NCBI GenBank assembly: GCA_944389125.1
Contig: CALXLF010000003.1
Span: 142,008-206,007 of the forward strand
Direction: 5' to 3'
Length of the DNA: 64,000 nucleotides
DNA from: an uncultured Clostridia bacterium
GTDB lineage: Bacteria > Bacillota > Clostridia > TANB77 > CAG-508
Under the pieces are notes generated by a model that searched no databases, was not told the DNA's origin, and worked only from the letters and a program-made list of their open reading frames with translations. Positions 47,306 to 57,165 of the stretch are shown piece by piece; position 1 is the first letter of the stretch, and every line of letters begins with the position of its first letter. A program made the position numbers and the translations under genes.

Positions 47306-49870
47306 ATGTATATATTCAATAGAGTTACAGTTGTTCCAAAACTGCCAGCAAGAATTGGCAGATTACCAGAGATTGCAAATAATTTATGGTGGTCTTGGAA
47401 TACAGAGTATTTAAGATTGTTTCAAGAAATTGATCCAGAATTATGGGAAAAAGTTGAAAGAAATCCAGTTAAATTCTTAAAATTGGTAAGTCAAGATAAA
47501 ATAGAAAGAATTGCTGAAGATCCAAGCTTTTTAAGAAAATATGATCAAATTGTTGAGAATTATGAAGATTATATTAAAAGCAAAAATACATGGTTTTCTA
47601 ATAATTATCCAAAAAATAAAGATGATTTAATTGCATATTTTTCAGCTGAATATGGTATAGATGAAATTTTACCTATTTATTCAGGAGGACTTGGAATTTT
47701 GTCAGGAGATCATTTAAAATCAGCAAGTGATCTAGGTCTTCCTTTTGTTGCAATTGGTTTACTATATAAAAATGGATATTTTCATCAAAAAATAGATGTA
47801 AATGGAAATCAATGTTGCGAATATAAAAATATTGATTTATATAATTTGCCAATACTTCCAGTAAAAGATGAAAATGATGAAGATGTTGTAGTTGAAATGG
47901 AATTGTTAGGAAAACCTATTTATATAAAATTATGGCAAATTACAGTTGGAAGAATAAAACTTTATTTAATGGATACTGATATTGATAAAAATGAACCAGA
48001 TGTTAGAGAAATTACTTTAAGACTTTATGGTGGAGATAAAGAAATGAGAATTCGCCAAGAGATAATTCTTGGCATGGGTGGAGTTAAAGCTTTAAAATTA
48101 TTAGGATATACTCCAACTTTATATCATATGAATGAAGGACATTCATCATTTTTAATTTTAGAATTAATTCAAAATATAATGAATGAAAAACAAGTTTCAT
48201 TTGATATAGCAAAAGAAATTGCTACATCAGAAACTGTATTTACAACACATACACCAGTTCCTGCTGGTAATGATATATTTGATATAAGCTTAGTTGAAAA
48301 ATATTTTAGTAAGTTCTGGCCAAAATTAGGCCTTTCAAGAGAAGAGTTTTTAGGACTTGGAATGAAAGAAACAGAAGGATTTGAACAAGGCTTTAATATG
48401 GCAATACTTGCTCTTAAAATTAGTGGAAAGAAAAATGGAGTAAGTAAACTTCATGGTGAAGTTTCAAGAGAATTATTTTCAGACGTTTGGCCAAATATTG
48501 CTGATGATGAATCACCAATAACTTATGTAACTAATGGTATTCATACATGTTCATGGCTTGCTCCTAGAATTAAAGAATTATATAATGATTATTTGCCACC
48601 ATATTGGCAAGATAAAATTCATTTACAAACAACATGGGATAAAGTAGAAGATATTCCTGATGATAGACTTTGGGAAGCACATGTTTCTAGAAAGAAACGT
48701 TTAGTTAAATTAATTAAAGAAAATGTAACTAAGAGATTTCTAAACAATGGGGTTGGATATGATCAGATTTCAGAAATTGTTGGAAATATAAATTCTAAAG
48801 CTTTAATTATAGGTTTTGCAAGAAGATTTGCAACATATAAAAGAGCAACATTAATTTTTAAAGATTTGACAAGGCTTACACAAATTTTATGTGATGAAAA
48901 CAGACCTGTTATTTTAGTGTTTGCAGGAAAAGCACATCCAGCAGATAAAGAAGGTTCTGATTTAATAAAAACAATACATGAAATTTCATTAATGCCACAA
49001 TTTAAAGGAAAAATATTCTTATTAGAAAATTATAATATAAGTATTGCAAGATATTTAGTAAGTGGTGTTGATGTATGGCTTAATAATCCACGTAGACCTA
49101 TGGAAGCTTCTGGAACTTCAGGAGAAAAAGCATCTGTAAATGGAGTTGTAAATTTTAGTGTTTTAGATGGCTGGTGGGCTGAAGGCTATAATGGAGAAAA
49201 TGGATGGGCTATTGGTAATGAGAATGAATATACAAATGATGAAGAGCAAGATAAAGCTGATAGCAATAGTATCTACCATACTTTAGAAAATCAAATAATA
49301 CCTGCATTTTATAATCAAGATAGAAATGGAATATCTAAAGATTGGCTTAGACTTATGAAAAACTCTATTAAATCAACAGCTGGAAAATATAGTATGTCTA
49401 GACAAGTAGTAGATTATGTAAATAAATTATATATGCCACTATGTAATTTAAGGAAAAAATATTTTACTAACTTAGAAAATGTTATTAATTTTTCAGAATG
49501 GAAAAAGACTATTAAAGCAGAATGGGAATCTATTGTTATTGAACAAGGTGATCTTGAAAATGTTAATAATGCAAAACTTGTTGCAGGAAGTAAAATAAAA
49601 GTAAGATGCTATGTTTCACTTGGAAATATTGATGAATCAAATGCATGTGTTCAAGTTTATTTTGGACAATTTTTAGAGAATGGAAATGTTAAAAATGTTT
49701 CTACGACTGAAATGAAAAAAATTGGTGAAAAAGACGGAAAATTTGAGTATGAAGGAACAATTGAACTTGAAACAGGTGGAAACTTCGGATATACATTTAG
49801 AGTTATGCCAAAACATGAGATGCTATTAGATCCTGAAAATATGAATTTAATTAAGTGGTTAACAAAATAG
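47306..49870 (+). CDS. glgP: Alpha-glucan (glycogen) phosphorylase
   Basis: An 854-residue PLP enzyme that releases glucose-1-phosphate from alpha-1,4-glucans. ATG at 47306 follows GAAGGAGG. It has the N-terminal DUF3417-type start (LPARIGRLPEIANNLWWSWN), the phosphorylase core (AYFSAEYGIDEILPIYSGGL, TTHTPVPAGND, ARRFATYKRATL) and the PLP-region motif EASGTSGEKASVNGV followed by LDGWW. An extra C-terminal beta domain (about 755-854) is present. It belongs to the short alpha-glucan phosphorylase group, distinct from E. coli GlgP. No other glycogen genes are adjacent. Confidence 0.93.
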   Translation: MYIFNRVTVVPKLPARIGRLPEIANNLWWSWNTEYLRLFQEIDPELWEKVERNPVKFLKLVSQDKIERIAEDPSFLRKYDQIVENYEDYIKSKNTWFSNNYPKNKDDLIAYFSAEYGIDEILPIYSGGLGILSGDHLKSASDLGLPFVAIGLLYKNGYFHQKIDVNGNQCCEYKNIDLYNLPILPVKDENDEDVVVEMELLGKPIYIKLWQITVGRIKLYLMDTDIDKNEPDVREITLRLYGGDKEMRIRQEIILGMGGVKALKLLGYTPTLYHMNEGHSSFLILELIQNIMNEKQVSFDIAKEIATSETVFTTHTPVPAGNDIFDISLVEKYFSKFWPKLGLSREEFLGLGMKETEGFEQGFNMAILALKISGKKNGVSKLHGEVSRELFSDVWPNIADDESPITYVTNGIHTCSWLAPRIKELYNDYLPPYWQDKIHLQTTWDKVEDIPDDRLWEAHVSRKKRLVKLIKENVTKRFLNNGVGYDQISEIVGNINSKALIIGFARRFATYKRATLIFKDLTRLTQILCDENRPVILVFAGKAHPADKEGSDLIKTIHEISLMPQFKGKIFLLENYNISIARYLVSGVDVWLNNPRRPMEASGTSGEKASVNGVVNFSVLDGWWAEGYNGENGWAIGNENEYTNDEEQDKADSNSIYHTLENQIIPAFYNQDRNGISKDWLRLMKNSIKSTAGKYSMSRQVVDYVNKLYMPLCNLRKKYFTNLENVINFSEWKKTIKAEWESIVIEQGDLENVNNAKLVAGSKIKVRCYVSLGNIDESNACVQVYFGQFLENGNVKNVSTTEMKKIGEKDGKFEYEGTIELETGGNFGYTFRVMPKHEMLLDPENMNLIKWLTK

Positions 49871-49878
49871 ATAAAAAG

Positions 49879-49964
49879 AGAGGTAATATTTTGAAGTGCC
49901 CCAAAATGTTAGACAAAAAAGTTAACATTTGTGGGTGCATTTCATTTAATTGCCTCTTTTTTTA
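49879..49964 (+). terminator. Terminator after glgP, with an insertion-like inner hairpin
   Basis: AGAGGTAAT (49879-49887) pairs with ATTGCCTCT (49949-49957), then a T run. The 61-base loop holds a second inverted repeat (GCCCCAAAATGTTA with TAACATTTGTGGGTGC) whose sequence resembles the ends of IS3-type elements. Confidence 0.65.
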
Positions 49965-50018
49965 TTATAATAACTCACAAAACGTTTTTTAAAATTTGTG
50001 AATTTTATGTAAAAACCT

Positions 50019-50047
50019 TTGACTTTATAGTATCATGCTGATATAAT
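50019..50047 (+). promoter_or_regulatory. Promoter of rfbD-rfbA
   Basis: TTGACT at 50019-50024, 17 bases, TATAAT at 50042-50047. Confidence 0.8.
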
Positions 50048-50091
50048 AAACACGAATTTGAACTAGAGTAAAAAATAGGAAGGAGAATATA

Positions 50092-50952
50092 ATGAAAAAA
50101 GTACTTTTAATTGGAGCAGATGGAATGCTTGGAGGAGAATTAAAAGAAAGATTAGAAAAAATATATGAAGTAGAAGGAACTACTTTAGAAACTTTAGATA
50201 TATGTGATAGAGATGCAGTAATAAAAAAGGCAAAAGAAGTAAATCCATATTTTATTATAAATTGTGCTGCATTTACAAATGTTGATGCATGTGAAGTAAA
50301 ATATGAATTAGCTGAAAATGTTAATGGTAAAGCTTTAAGCAATATTGCTGATGCAGCTAAAGAAGTAGACGCTACATTAATTCATATTAGTACAGATTAT
50401 GTATTTGATGGAAAATTAGATGTAAGTAAAGCGTATACTGAAGATATGGAACCAAATCCAGTAAGTGCTTATGGAAAAACAAAATTACTTGGAGAAAAAA
50501 ATGTAGAAAAAGCTGGAAAATATTATATTTTGAGAACAGCATGGCTTTATGGAATTCGTGGAAAAAACTTTGTAAAAACAATGCTTAGATTAAGTAAAGA
50601 AAGAGATGAAGTAACTGTTGTTTCAGATCAACATGGAAGCCCTACATCAACTACTACATTATGTGAAATTATAGAACAAATTATGGAAAAAGAACCTGCT
50701 TATGGAATTTATCACTCAACATGTGAAGGATTTACAACATGGTATGAATTTACATGTAGAATTTATGAATATGCAGGCATTAAAACTAAAGTAAGACCTA
50801 TTACTTCAAAGGAATATAAAGAAATGTATCCACAATCTAGTGATAGACCATTTAATAGTCAATTATCAAAGGAAAAGTTACATAATATTGGAATTTATCC
50901 AAAAGAATATAAAGAAGCATTGAAAGAATATTTAAAGGAGGAATTGAAGTAA
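50092..50952 (+). CDS. rfbD: dTDP-4-dehydrorhamnose reductase
   Basis: A 286-residue short-chain dehydrogenase that makes dTDP-L-rhamnose in the last step of the pathway. NAD(P)-binding start VLLIGADGMLGGELKERL, STDYVFDG and the catalytic YGKTKLLGE (Tyr/Lys) are present, and the C-terminal RPFNSQLSKEKL is family-typical. ATG at 50092 after GGAAGGAG. The stop overlaps the rfbA start. Confidence 0.95.
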   Translation: MKKVLLIGADGMLGGELKERLEKIYEVEGTTLETLDICDRDAVIKKAKEVNPYFIINCAAFTNVDACEVKYELAENVNGKALSNIADAAKEVDATLIHISTDYVFDGKLDVSKAYTEDMEPNPVSAYGKTKLLGEKNVEKAGKYYILRTAWLYGIRGKNFVKTMLRLSKERDEVTVVSDQHGSPTSTTTLCEIIEQIMEKEPAYGIYHSTCEGFTTWYEFTCRIYEYAGIKTKVRPITSKEYKEMYPQSSDRPFNSQLSKEKLHNIGIYPKEYKEALKEYLKEELK

Positions 50953-51866
50953 TGAAAGGAATTATTTTAGCAGGAGGAAGTGCAACAAGATTATATCCAA
51001 TAACTTTAGCAGTTTCTAAACAAATGTTACCAGTTTATGACAAACCAATGATTTATTATCCATTATCAATATTAATGATGGCTGGAATTAGAGAAGTGTT
51101 AATAATATCAACACCAACTCATTTGCCAGCTTTCCAAAGCTTGTTGGGTGATGGTTCTGATTTAGGAATGGATTTTAACTATAAAGTTCAAGAAAAACCA
51201 GTAGGTTTAGCTGATGCTTTTAAAGTTGGAGCAGGATTTATTGGTGATGATAATGTTGCCCTTATTTTAGGAGATAATATGATTTATGGTTCAAGATTAG
51301 AAAGAGTTTTAAAAGCAGCAAGTAATTTAAAAGAAGGTGGAGTTATTTTTGGTTATAAAGTAGCAGATCCAACAAGTTATGGTGTTGTAGAAATAGATGA
51401 TCAAGGAAATGCAATATCAATAGAAGAAAAACCATCTAAACCAAAATCTGATTTAGCTGTTCCAGGAATTTATTTTTATGATAATGAGGTTGTTGAAATT
51501 GCTAAAAATTTAAAACCATCACCTAGAGGAGAACTTGAAATAACAGATGTAAATGAAGCTTATATGAAAAAAGGAAAATTAAAAGTTATACCATTAGGAA
51601 CAGGATATGCTTGGTTTGATACAGGAACACCTGATAGATTATCAGATGCGGCTGATTTTGTTAAAGCTATTGAATTAAGACAAGGAACACAAATCGCTTG
51701 TTTAGAGGAATATGCATATAGAAATGGTTGGATTACAAAAGAAACTGTTTTAAAACATGTTGAAAAATATAAGAAAACAGATTATGGAAAATATTTAAAA
51801 CGTGTTGTTGAAGAAAAACCAAATGCTTATAAAAAGATATTTGATGGAGAGTTATTTAAAAATTAA
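50952..51866 (+). CDS. rfbA: Glucose-1-phosphate thymidylyltransferase
   Basis: A 304-residue nucleotidyltransferase, first step of dTDP-L-rhamnose synthesis. Signature MKGIILAGGSATRLYPITLA, with KQMLPVYDKPMIYYPLS, LILGDNMIYG and AWFDTGTPDRL, is intact. Overlaps rfbD by one base (TAATG). Confidence 0.97.
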   Translation: MKGIILAGGSATRLYPITLAVSKQMLPVYDKPMIYYPLSILMMAGIREVLIISTPTHLPAFQSLLGDGSDLGMDFNYKVQEKPVGLADAFKVGAGFIGDDNVALILGDNMIYGSRLERVLKAASNLKEGGVIFGYKVADPTSYGVVEIDDQGNAISIEEKPSKPKSDLAVPGIYFYDNEVVEIAKNLKPSPRGELEITDVNEAYMKKGKLKVIPLGTGYAWFDTGTPDRLSDAADFVKAIELRQGTQIACLEEYAYRNGWITKETVLKHVEKYKKTDYGKYLKRVVEEKPNAYKKIFDGELFKN

Positions 51867-51872
51867 TAGAAC

Positions 51873-51907
51873 AAAAGGAGCAGTTTTGTAAAATTGCTTC
51901 TTTTATT
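51873..51907 (+). terminator. Terminator after rfbA
   Basis: GGAGCAGTTTT pairs with AAAATTGCTTC (two G-T pairs), then TTTTATTTT. Confidence 0.65.
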
Positions 51908-51939
51908 TTGTCTAATAATAAAAAAATACTGAAATTAGG

Positions 51940-51968
51940 TTGAAATTTTACTATTAATTTGATATAAA
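51940..51968 (+). promoter_or_regulatory. Promoter of the RgpF/HAD gene
   Basis: TTGAAA at 51940-51945, 17 bases, TATAAA at 51963-51968. Confidence 0.65.
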
Positions 51969-52038
51969 TATATATGTTAAATTATAAAAAAAATAAAGAA
52001 AATTGAGAATAAAACTGTGAGAATTAGAGGAGTTAAAA

Positions 52039-55000
52039 ATGATAAGCAAAAAAGAAGATCTATTAGAAGACTTAAAAGTTAATATAATTAGTTGGTATGA
52101 TTTTAAAAATACTAATTCAATTTTATTGATTGGAGATATAGATAAAATTGTAGTTGAATTTTTGTGCAAAAAATTCAGTAAAGTTGTATCTATTGAAAGT
52201 GATGTAAAGAAGATAAATCAATTATATAAAATTTCTGAAGAATATAAAAATTTAAATATTATTGATGAATTATTTTTTGATGAAGATAAATTAGATGAGA
52301 AATTTGATTATATATTTATAATGAATTATTTTGATGGAAAACAAAGTGATAGAGAAATAAGAAATTCTATTAATGAAAAATGTAAAATTTTAAAAGATAA
52401 TGGAAAAATTTTGACTGTATTTAAAAACAAATTAGGCGCAAAAGAGATAATAAGTAAAGAATTTAAAGGATTTTCAAAAGAAAGAATTCAAAATATAATA
52501 GAAGGTACTTTTTTTGAATTTAGTAAATTTTATTATGCATTACCAGACGAAAATTATGTTAACATAATTTTTTCTGATGATTATTTACCAACAGAAAATG
52601 ATATGGGTAGAAATCTTAACTTTTCACTTAAATCAACAAATATAGGAGCTTTAGAAAATGAATTTTTTAACAAAGTAATAAGAGATTATAAAAATGATTT
52701 TAAAAATTGTTCAAATATATTTTTAGTTGAATTAAGCACTGAAGAAATTGAAAATGAAACTAAAGCAGTTTTTTATAGTAATTTAAGAAATGATGAGTAT
52801 AAAATAAGAACAAAATTATTAAAAAATGTTGCTATAAAAGAAGCAACTTCAGAAAAAAGCATAGAGCATATAAATAATATTAAGAAAAATATTGATATTC
52901 TAAAAAATTGTAAAATAAATACACTAGATAGTTATGATGATAATCATATAATAAGTAAACTAGCTGTTGATTGTGAAAAAGTAGATGATAAGTTTTTAGA
53001 ATTTTATAAAAAAGGGGATTTAAAATATAAAAACATAATTAATAAATTAAAAAATGAAATATTATTCAAATTAGAAAAAACAGATAGTAAAAACAATGTT
53101 TTTGAAAAATATGAGATAAATGTTCCTGAAAATTTACTAGGAAAAATGACATTTATAAAGAATGGTTTATGGGATTTAACAATCAGAAATGTATTTTTAA
53201 TTGATAATGAATTTTTTGTGTATGATCAAGAGTGGTTTGAAAAGAATATTCCAATAGAATTTATTTTGTTTAGAAGTATATGGTATCTTGAAGGTTTAAC
53301 TCAAGAGGAAAAACAAGATATTTGTAAGCAACTTAAAATAGATGAATTTGCTAAATATTTTTGCATTTTAGAAGAAAAAATTAGTCAAAAAATAACAAAT
53401 CAAAAATCATTAGAATTATATAGAAATTCTTTGTTTGGAATAAATTCAAATATAGAACAAGAAGAAAAAAGATTATTAAAAGAAAATGAATTTCAAAACG
53501 AATTGATAAAATGCAAAGAATTAGTTAATTCTGATATAGAATTAAGACATAGAATAGTTGTAAGCCAAAAAGAAAATTTAACTAATGAATTAGCACAGAG
53601 GGATGCTAGAATAAATGAATTACAAATTGCTATTGCTAATTCTAAAGCATTAAAATGTACACGTGCTTTAAAAAAGGTTGCAAAAAAATCTGCAATGTTA
53701 GTAGTTAAAGTTTTTAGAAAACCTGTAAAATTTGTTTGTAAAAAAACTTTACCTAAAAAAACAAGAAGAAAATTAAAATTAAAAATAGAATATTCTAGAA
53801 AATTATCAAGGCTTTCTGGTATTCCAATGCTTTCACAATATAATCATACTATGAAACTATATGACAAAAAAGAAGATACATATACAAATGTTTATTCACA
53901 ATTTAATTTAAATAAGACAATAGGAATACATTTACATTTATATTATGAAGATTTAGCTCAAGAATTTTATGAATATTTAAGTAATATTCCATATGTATTT
54001 GATCTTTATATTTCTATTAGACAAGGTGTAAAGCCAAGTAAGATAAGAAAAGTATTTAAAAATATAACTAATTTAAATCATTTAGAAGTAGTAGTCTCTG
54101 AAAATAGTGGTAGAGATTTTGGACCAATGTTTGTATTATTTGCAGGAAAGTTAAGAAAATACGATTATATAATGCATATTCATTCTAAAAAAAGTTTAAG
54201 AACAGGTAGTGAACAATCTGGATGGAGAAGATATTTATTAGATAATCTTCTTGGAAGTCCAGAATTAATAACAAAATATTTTTATATGATGGAAAATCTT
54301 AATATAGGTTTAGCTTATCCTGATACACACATAGCAGCTCCATTTTGGGGACATGCTTGGCTAGACGAAAAAGAACTTGCTAAAAAGTTTTTGAAAGAAA
54401 TAAATATCGAATATAAAGATGAATTATTAGAATTTTCTGCGGGAAGTATGTTTTGGGCAAAAACAGATGCAATAAGACAATTATTAGACTTAAATTTAAC
54501 ATGGGAAGATTTTGGAAAAGATAAGCATCAAACTGGTGGAACCTTAGAATATGTGTTTGAAAGAATACCAGGTTATATTGCAAAATATAATAACTATAAT
54601 ATTGCAATATATAATATAGATAAAAATTTCTTCTATCTAAATAAAGGAATTAAAAATTTTGATATCTATTTTAATTTTAATGTAGATTCAGTGACAAATC
54701 TTTTAACAAGTTTTGATATAATATCTTTTGATATATTTGATACACTAATTACTAGAAAAATATTTAATCCAGATGATGTGTTTTTGCTAATTGAGAAACA
54801 TTTAAAAGAAATAAATATTAATTTAAAAGATTACAAGAAACTAAGAAAAAAAGCAGAAGAAAATGTAAGAAAAAAGAAAAATTATCAGGGAGATTGTAAT
54901 ATTCACGAAATATATGATGAATTTAAAAATTTAACTGATTTAACTGAAGAGCAAGTTTTAGATATTAAAAATTTAGAAATAGAAACTGAATTAAAATTAT

Positions 55001-56481
55001 GTGTTCCAAGAAAAGACTCTTTAAAATTATTTAATAATCTTATAAATAAAGGAAAAAGAATTATATTAGTTAGTGATATGTATTTAACTAGAGAAATAAT
55101 AGAAAAAATATTAAATAATTGTGGATATTATGGATATTTTGATATATTTATTTCTTCTGAAGTTGGATATAGAAAAGATAATAGAACGATGTGGAATTAT
55201 ATATATTCTAAATATGGAGATTATTCAATAATTCATTTAGGAGATAATGAACAATCAGATATACATGGATTAGCTGATATGGGAAAACCAAATATGTATT
55301 TAGCTCCAGCTAAAAGATTATTACAACTTTCAAATTATGATATTCCAGATACTAAATTTGATTTACCAAATTCAGTTTTATTTGGATGTGTATTTAATAA
55401 AATAATGTTTAATTCTCCATTTGCTTTGCATGATAGTGAGCATAGAGCTTTAATAAATAATCCATTTGATTTTGGATATGCAATTATAGGGCCTGTAATT
55501 TTAAATTATATGTTATGGCTTATTAATTCATTAAAAAATAATCCAGAAAATGAGATAATATTATTTGCTGCAAGAGAAGGATATTATTTGCAAAAAATAT
55601 ATGATTATTTAAAAGATAAACTTGAAATTAAAGATTTAGAGAAAATAGAAGAATACTATCTATTAATTTCTAGAAGAGCGATAACAGTTGCTGGAATTGA
55701 AAATAAAGAAGATATTTATAAATTATTTAAAAGAATTTATTCAGGAACATTAAGAGAATGTTTATATTATAGACTTGGATATACTGAAATTAATTTTGAA
55801 AATAGAATAATAGAATTACCTAGAGATTTTGATATAGTTAAAAGAGTTATTGATGATAATTATGATATTATAATGAGACAAGTTAAACAAGAAAAAGAAA
55901 ATTATTTAAAATATATAAATTCTTTATCATCAAATATATATACTAAAAATTTAAACTTTATTGATTTAGGTTATTCAGGAACAGCTCAATATTATTTATC
56001 TAAACTTATGAATAAAAAGATTACAGGAAAATATTTTGCTGTATCAGATAAAATTTTACCATTATCAATAGGATGTAAGGTTGATTCTTGTTATAATAAT
56101 GATTTACATGATTTAAAAATTTTGGAAAGAACAATTTATAAATATTCTTTGTTATTAGAATGCTTTTTAACTGCTCCAACTGGACAATTAAAATATATAG
56201 ATGAAAATTTAAAACCACATTTTACTTATGATGATAATAGAAATAAGATGGGGTATTTAAATGAAATATATAGAGGTATAATCGATTTAATAGATGATAT
56301 GGTTTCAATATATGGAAAAGATTTATTAGACATAAAAATTGATAAAGATATAATTGAAAATAATTATAAAATGTTTGCAAAAGAAACTAAAAAATTAAAT
56401 ACAGAAATGAAAAGAATTTTTGATATTGATGATTATTATGCTTGTAATGGAATAATAAATGGTGCTGAAATAATAAATTAA
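52039..56481 (+). CDS. Large RgpF/HAD surface-glycan protein
   Basis: 1480 residues with several domains. Residues 1-200 resemble a degenerate class I methyltransferase fold (NSILLIGDIDKIVVEFLCKK). A helical region with a coiled coil (about 470-540) and a basic stretch follow. About 628-875 is a rhamnan-synthesis RgpF-like domain (IGIHLHLYYEDLAQEFYEYL; ENSGRDFGPMFVLFAGKLRK; MHIHSKKSL; AGSMFWAK). About 890-1100 is a HAD-type hydrolase domain (SFDIFDTLITRK nucleophile Asp, VSDMYL, HLGDNEQSDI). The C-terminal part (1110-1480) is the conserved partner seen in COG5610-type proteins (ILFAAREGYYLQKIYD; NFIDLGYSGTAQYYLSK). No membrane segment. It probably builds or modifies the rhamnose-containing polymer. 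Confidence 0.85.
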   Translation: MISKKEDLLEDLKVNIISWYDFKNTNSILLIGDIDKIVVEFLCKKFSKVVSIESDVKKINQLYKISEEYKNLNIIDELFFDEDKLDEKFDYIFIMNYFDGKQSDREIRNSINEKCKILKDNGKILTVFKNKLGAKEIISKEFKGFSKERIQNIIEGTFFEFSKFYYALPDENYVNIIFSDDYLPTENDMGRNLNFSLKSTNIGALENEFFNKVIRDYKNDFKNCSNIFLVELSTEEIENETKAVFYSNLRNDEYKIRTKLLKNVAIKEATSEKSIEHINNIKKNIDILKNCKINTLDSYDDNHIISKLAVDCEKVDDKFLEFYKKGDLKYKNIINKLKNEILFKLEKTDSKNNVFEKYEINVPENLLGKMTFIKNGLWDLTIRNVFLIDNEFFVYDQEWFEKNIPIEFILFRSIWYLEGLTQEEKQDICKQLKIDEFAKYFCILEEKISQKITNQKSLELYRNSLFGINSNIEQEEKRLLKENEFQNELIKCKELVNSDIELRHRIVVSQKENLTNELAQRDARINELQIAIANSKALKCTRALKKVAKKSAMLVVKVFRKPVKFVCKKTLPKKTRRKLKLKIEYSRKLSRLSGIPMLSQYNHTMKLYDKKEDTYTNVYSQFNLNKTIGIHLHLYYEDLAQEFYEYLSNIPYVFDLYISIRQGVKPSKIRKVFKNITNLNHLEVVVSENSGRDFGPMFVLFAGKLRKYDYIMHIHSKKSLRTGSEQSGWRRYLLDNLLGSPELITKYFYMMENLNIGLAYPDTHIAAPFWGHAWLDEKELAKKFLKEINIEYKDELLEFSAGSMFWAKTDAIRQLLDLNLTWEDFGKDKHQTGGTLEYVFERIPGYIAKYNNYNIAIYNIDKNFFYLNKGIKNFDIYFNFNVDSVTNLLTSFDIISFDIFDTLITRKIFNPDDVFLLIEKHLKEININLKDYKKLRKKAEENVRKKKNYQGDCNIHEIYDEFKNLTDLTEEQVLDIKNLEIETELKLCVPRKDSLKLFNNLINKGKRIILVSDMYLTREIIEKILNNCGYYGYFDIFISSEVGYRKDNRTMWNYIYSKYGDYSIIHLGDNEQSDIHGLADMGKPNMYLAPAKRLLQLSNYDIPDTKFDLPNSVLFGCVFNKIMFNSPFALHDSEHRALINNPFDFGYAIIGPVILNYMLWLINSLKNNPENEIILFAAREGYYLQKIYDYLKDKLEIKDLEKIEEYYLLISRRAITVAGIENKEDIYKLFKRIYSGTLRECLYYRLGYTEINFENRIIELPRDFDIVKRVIDDNYDIIMRQVKQEKENYLKYINSLSSNIYTKNLNFIDLGYSGTAQYYLSKLMNKKITGKYFAVSDKILPLSIGCKVDSCYNNDLHDLKILERTIYKYSLLLECFLTAPTGQLKYIDENLKPHFTYDDNRNKMGYLNEIYRGIIDLIDDMVSIYGKDLLDIKIDKDIIENNYKMFAKETKKLNTEMKRIFDIDDYYACNGIINGAEIIN

Positions 56482-56495
56482 AATGTTATTTTATG

Positions 56496-56524
56496 TTGAA
56501 AAAGTGTATATTTTATGGTATAAA
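56496..56524 (+). promoter_or_regulatory. Promoter of rfbC
   Basis: TTGAAA at 56496-56501, 17 bases, TATAAA at 56519-56524. Confidence 0.65.
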
Positions 56525-56558
56525 TATGATGATTATTTTATAGAAAGGGCTTTTTGTT

Positions 56559-57143
56559 ATGGGAAAATTTAAGAAAATAGAAACTAGTATAGAAGGTGTT
56601 TATATTATTGAGCCAACAGTTTTTGGAGATAATAGAGGATACTTTATGGAAACATATAGTAAACCTGATTTTGAAGAACTTGGATTAAATTATGATTTTG
56701 TTCAAGATAATCAATCAAAATCAAGAAAAGGAGTTTTAAGAGGATTACATTTTCAAAAAGAAAATACACAAGCAAAATTAGTTAGATGCTTAAAAGGTGA
56801 AGTATTTGATGTTGCAGTTGATTTAAGACCAGGAAGCAAAACATATGGAAAATGGGAAGGTGTTATAATTTCTGAAGAAAATAAGAGAATGTTTATGATA
56901 CCTAGAGGTTTTGCACATGGATTTTTAGTTTTATCAGAAGAGGCTGAATTTGCATATAAATGTGATGATGTTTATAATCATGAAGCTGAAGGTGGATTAA
57001 AATGGGATGATAAAGATATAGGAATTGTATGGCCAGAAGTTCCAGGAATGAAACCTGAAGAATATATAACTTCTGAAAAAGATGCAAAATGGCCAAGCTT
57101 AGAAGAGCTTAAGAAAACAGATTTATTTAAAAATTTAAAATAA
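56559..57143 (+). CDS. rfbC: dTDP-4-dehydrorhamnose 3,5-epimerase
   Basis: A 194-residue cupin-fold epimerase. QDNQSKSRKGVLRGLHFQKE (substrate contacts and catalytic His) and MIPRGFAHGFLVLSEEAEFA are canonical. ATG at 56559 after AGAAAGGG. Third enzyme of the pathway. Confidence 0.96.
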   Translation: MGKFKKIETSIEGVYIIEPTVFGDNRGYFMETYSKPDFEELGLNYDFVQDNQSKSRKGVLRGLHFQKENTQAKLVRCLKGEVFDVAVDLRPGSKTYGKWEGVIISEENKRMFMIPRGFAHGFLVLSEEAEFAYKCDDVYNHEAEGGLKWDDKDIGIVWPEVPGMKPEEYITSEKDAKWPSLEELKKTDLFKNLK

Positions 57144-57165
57144 AAAAATTGGAAAGGATAAAAAA

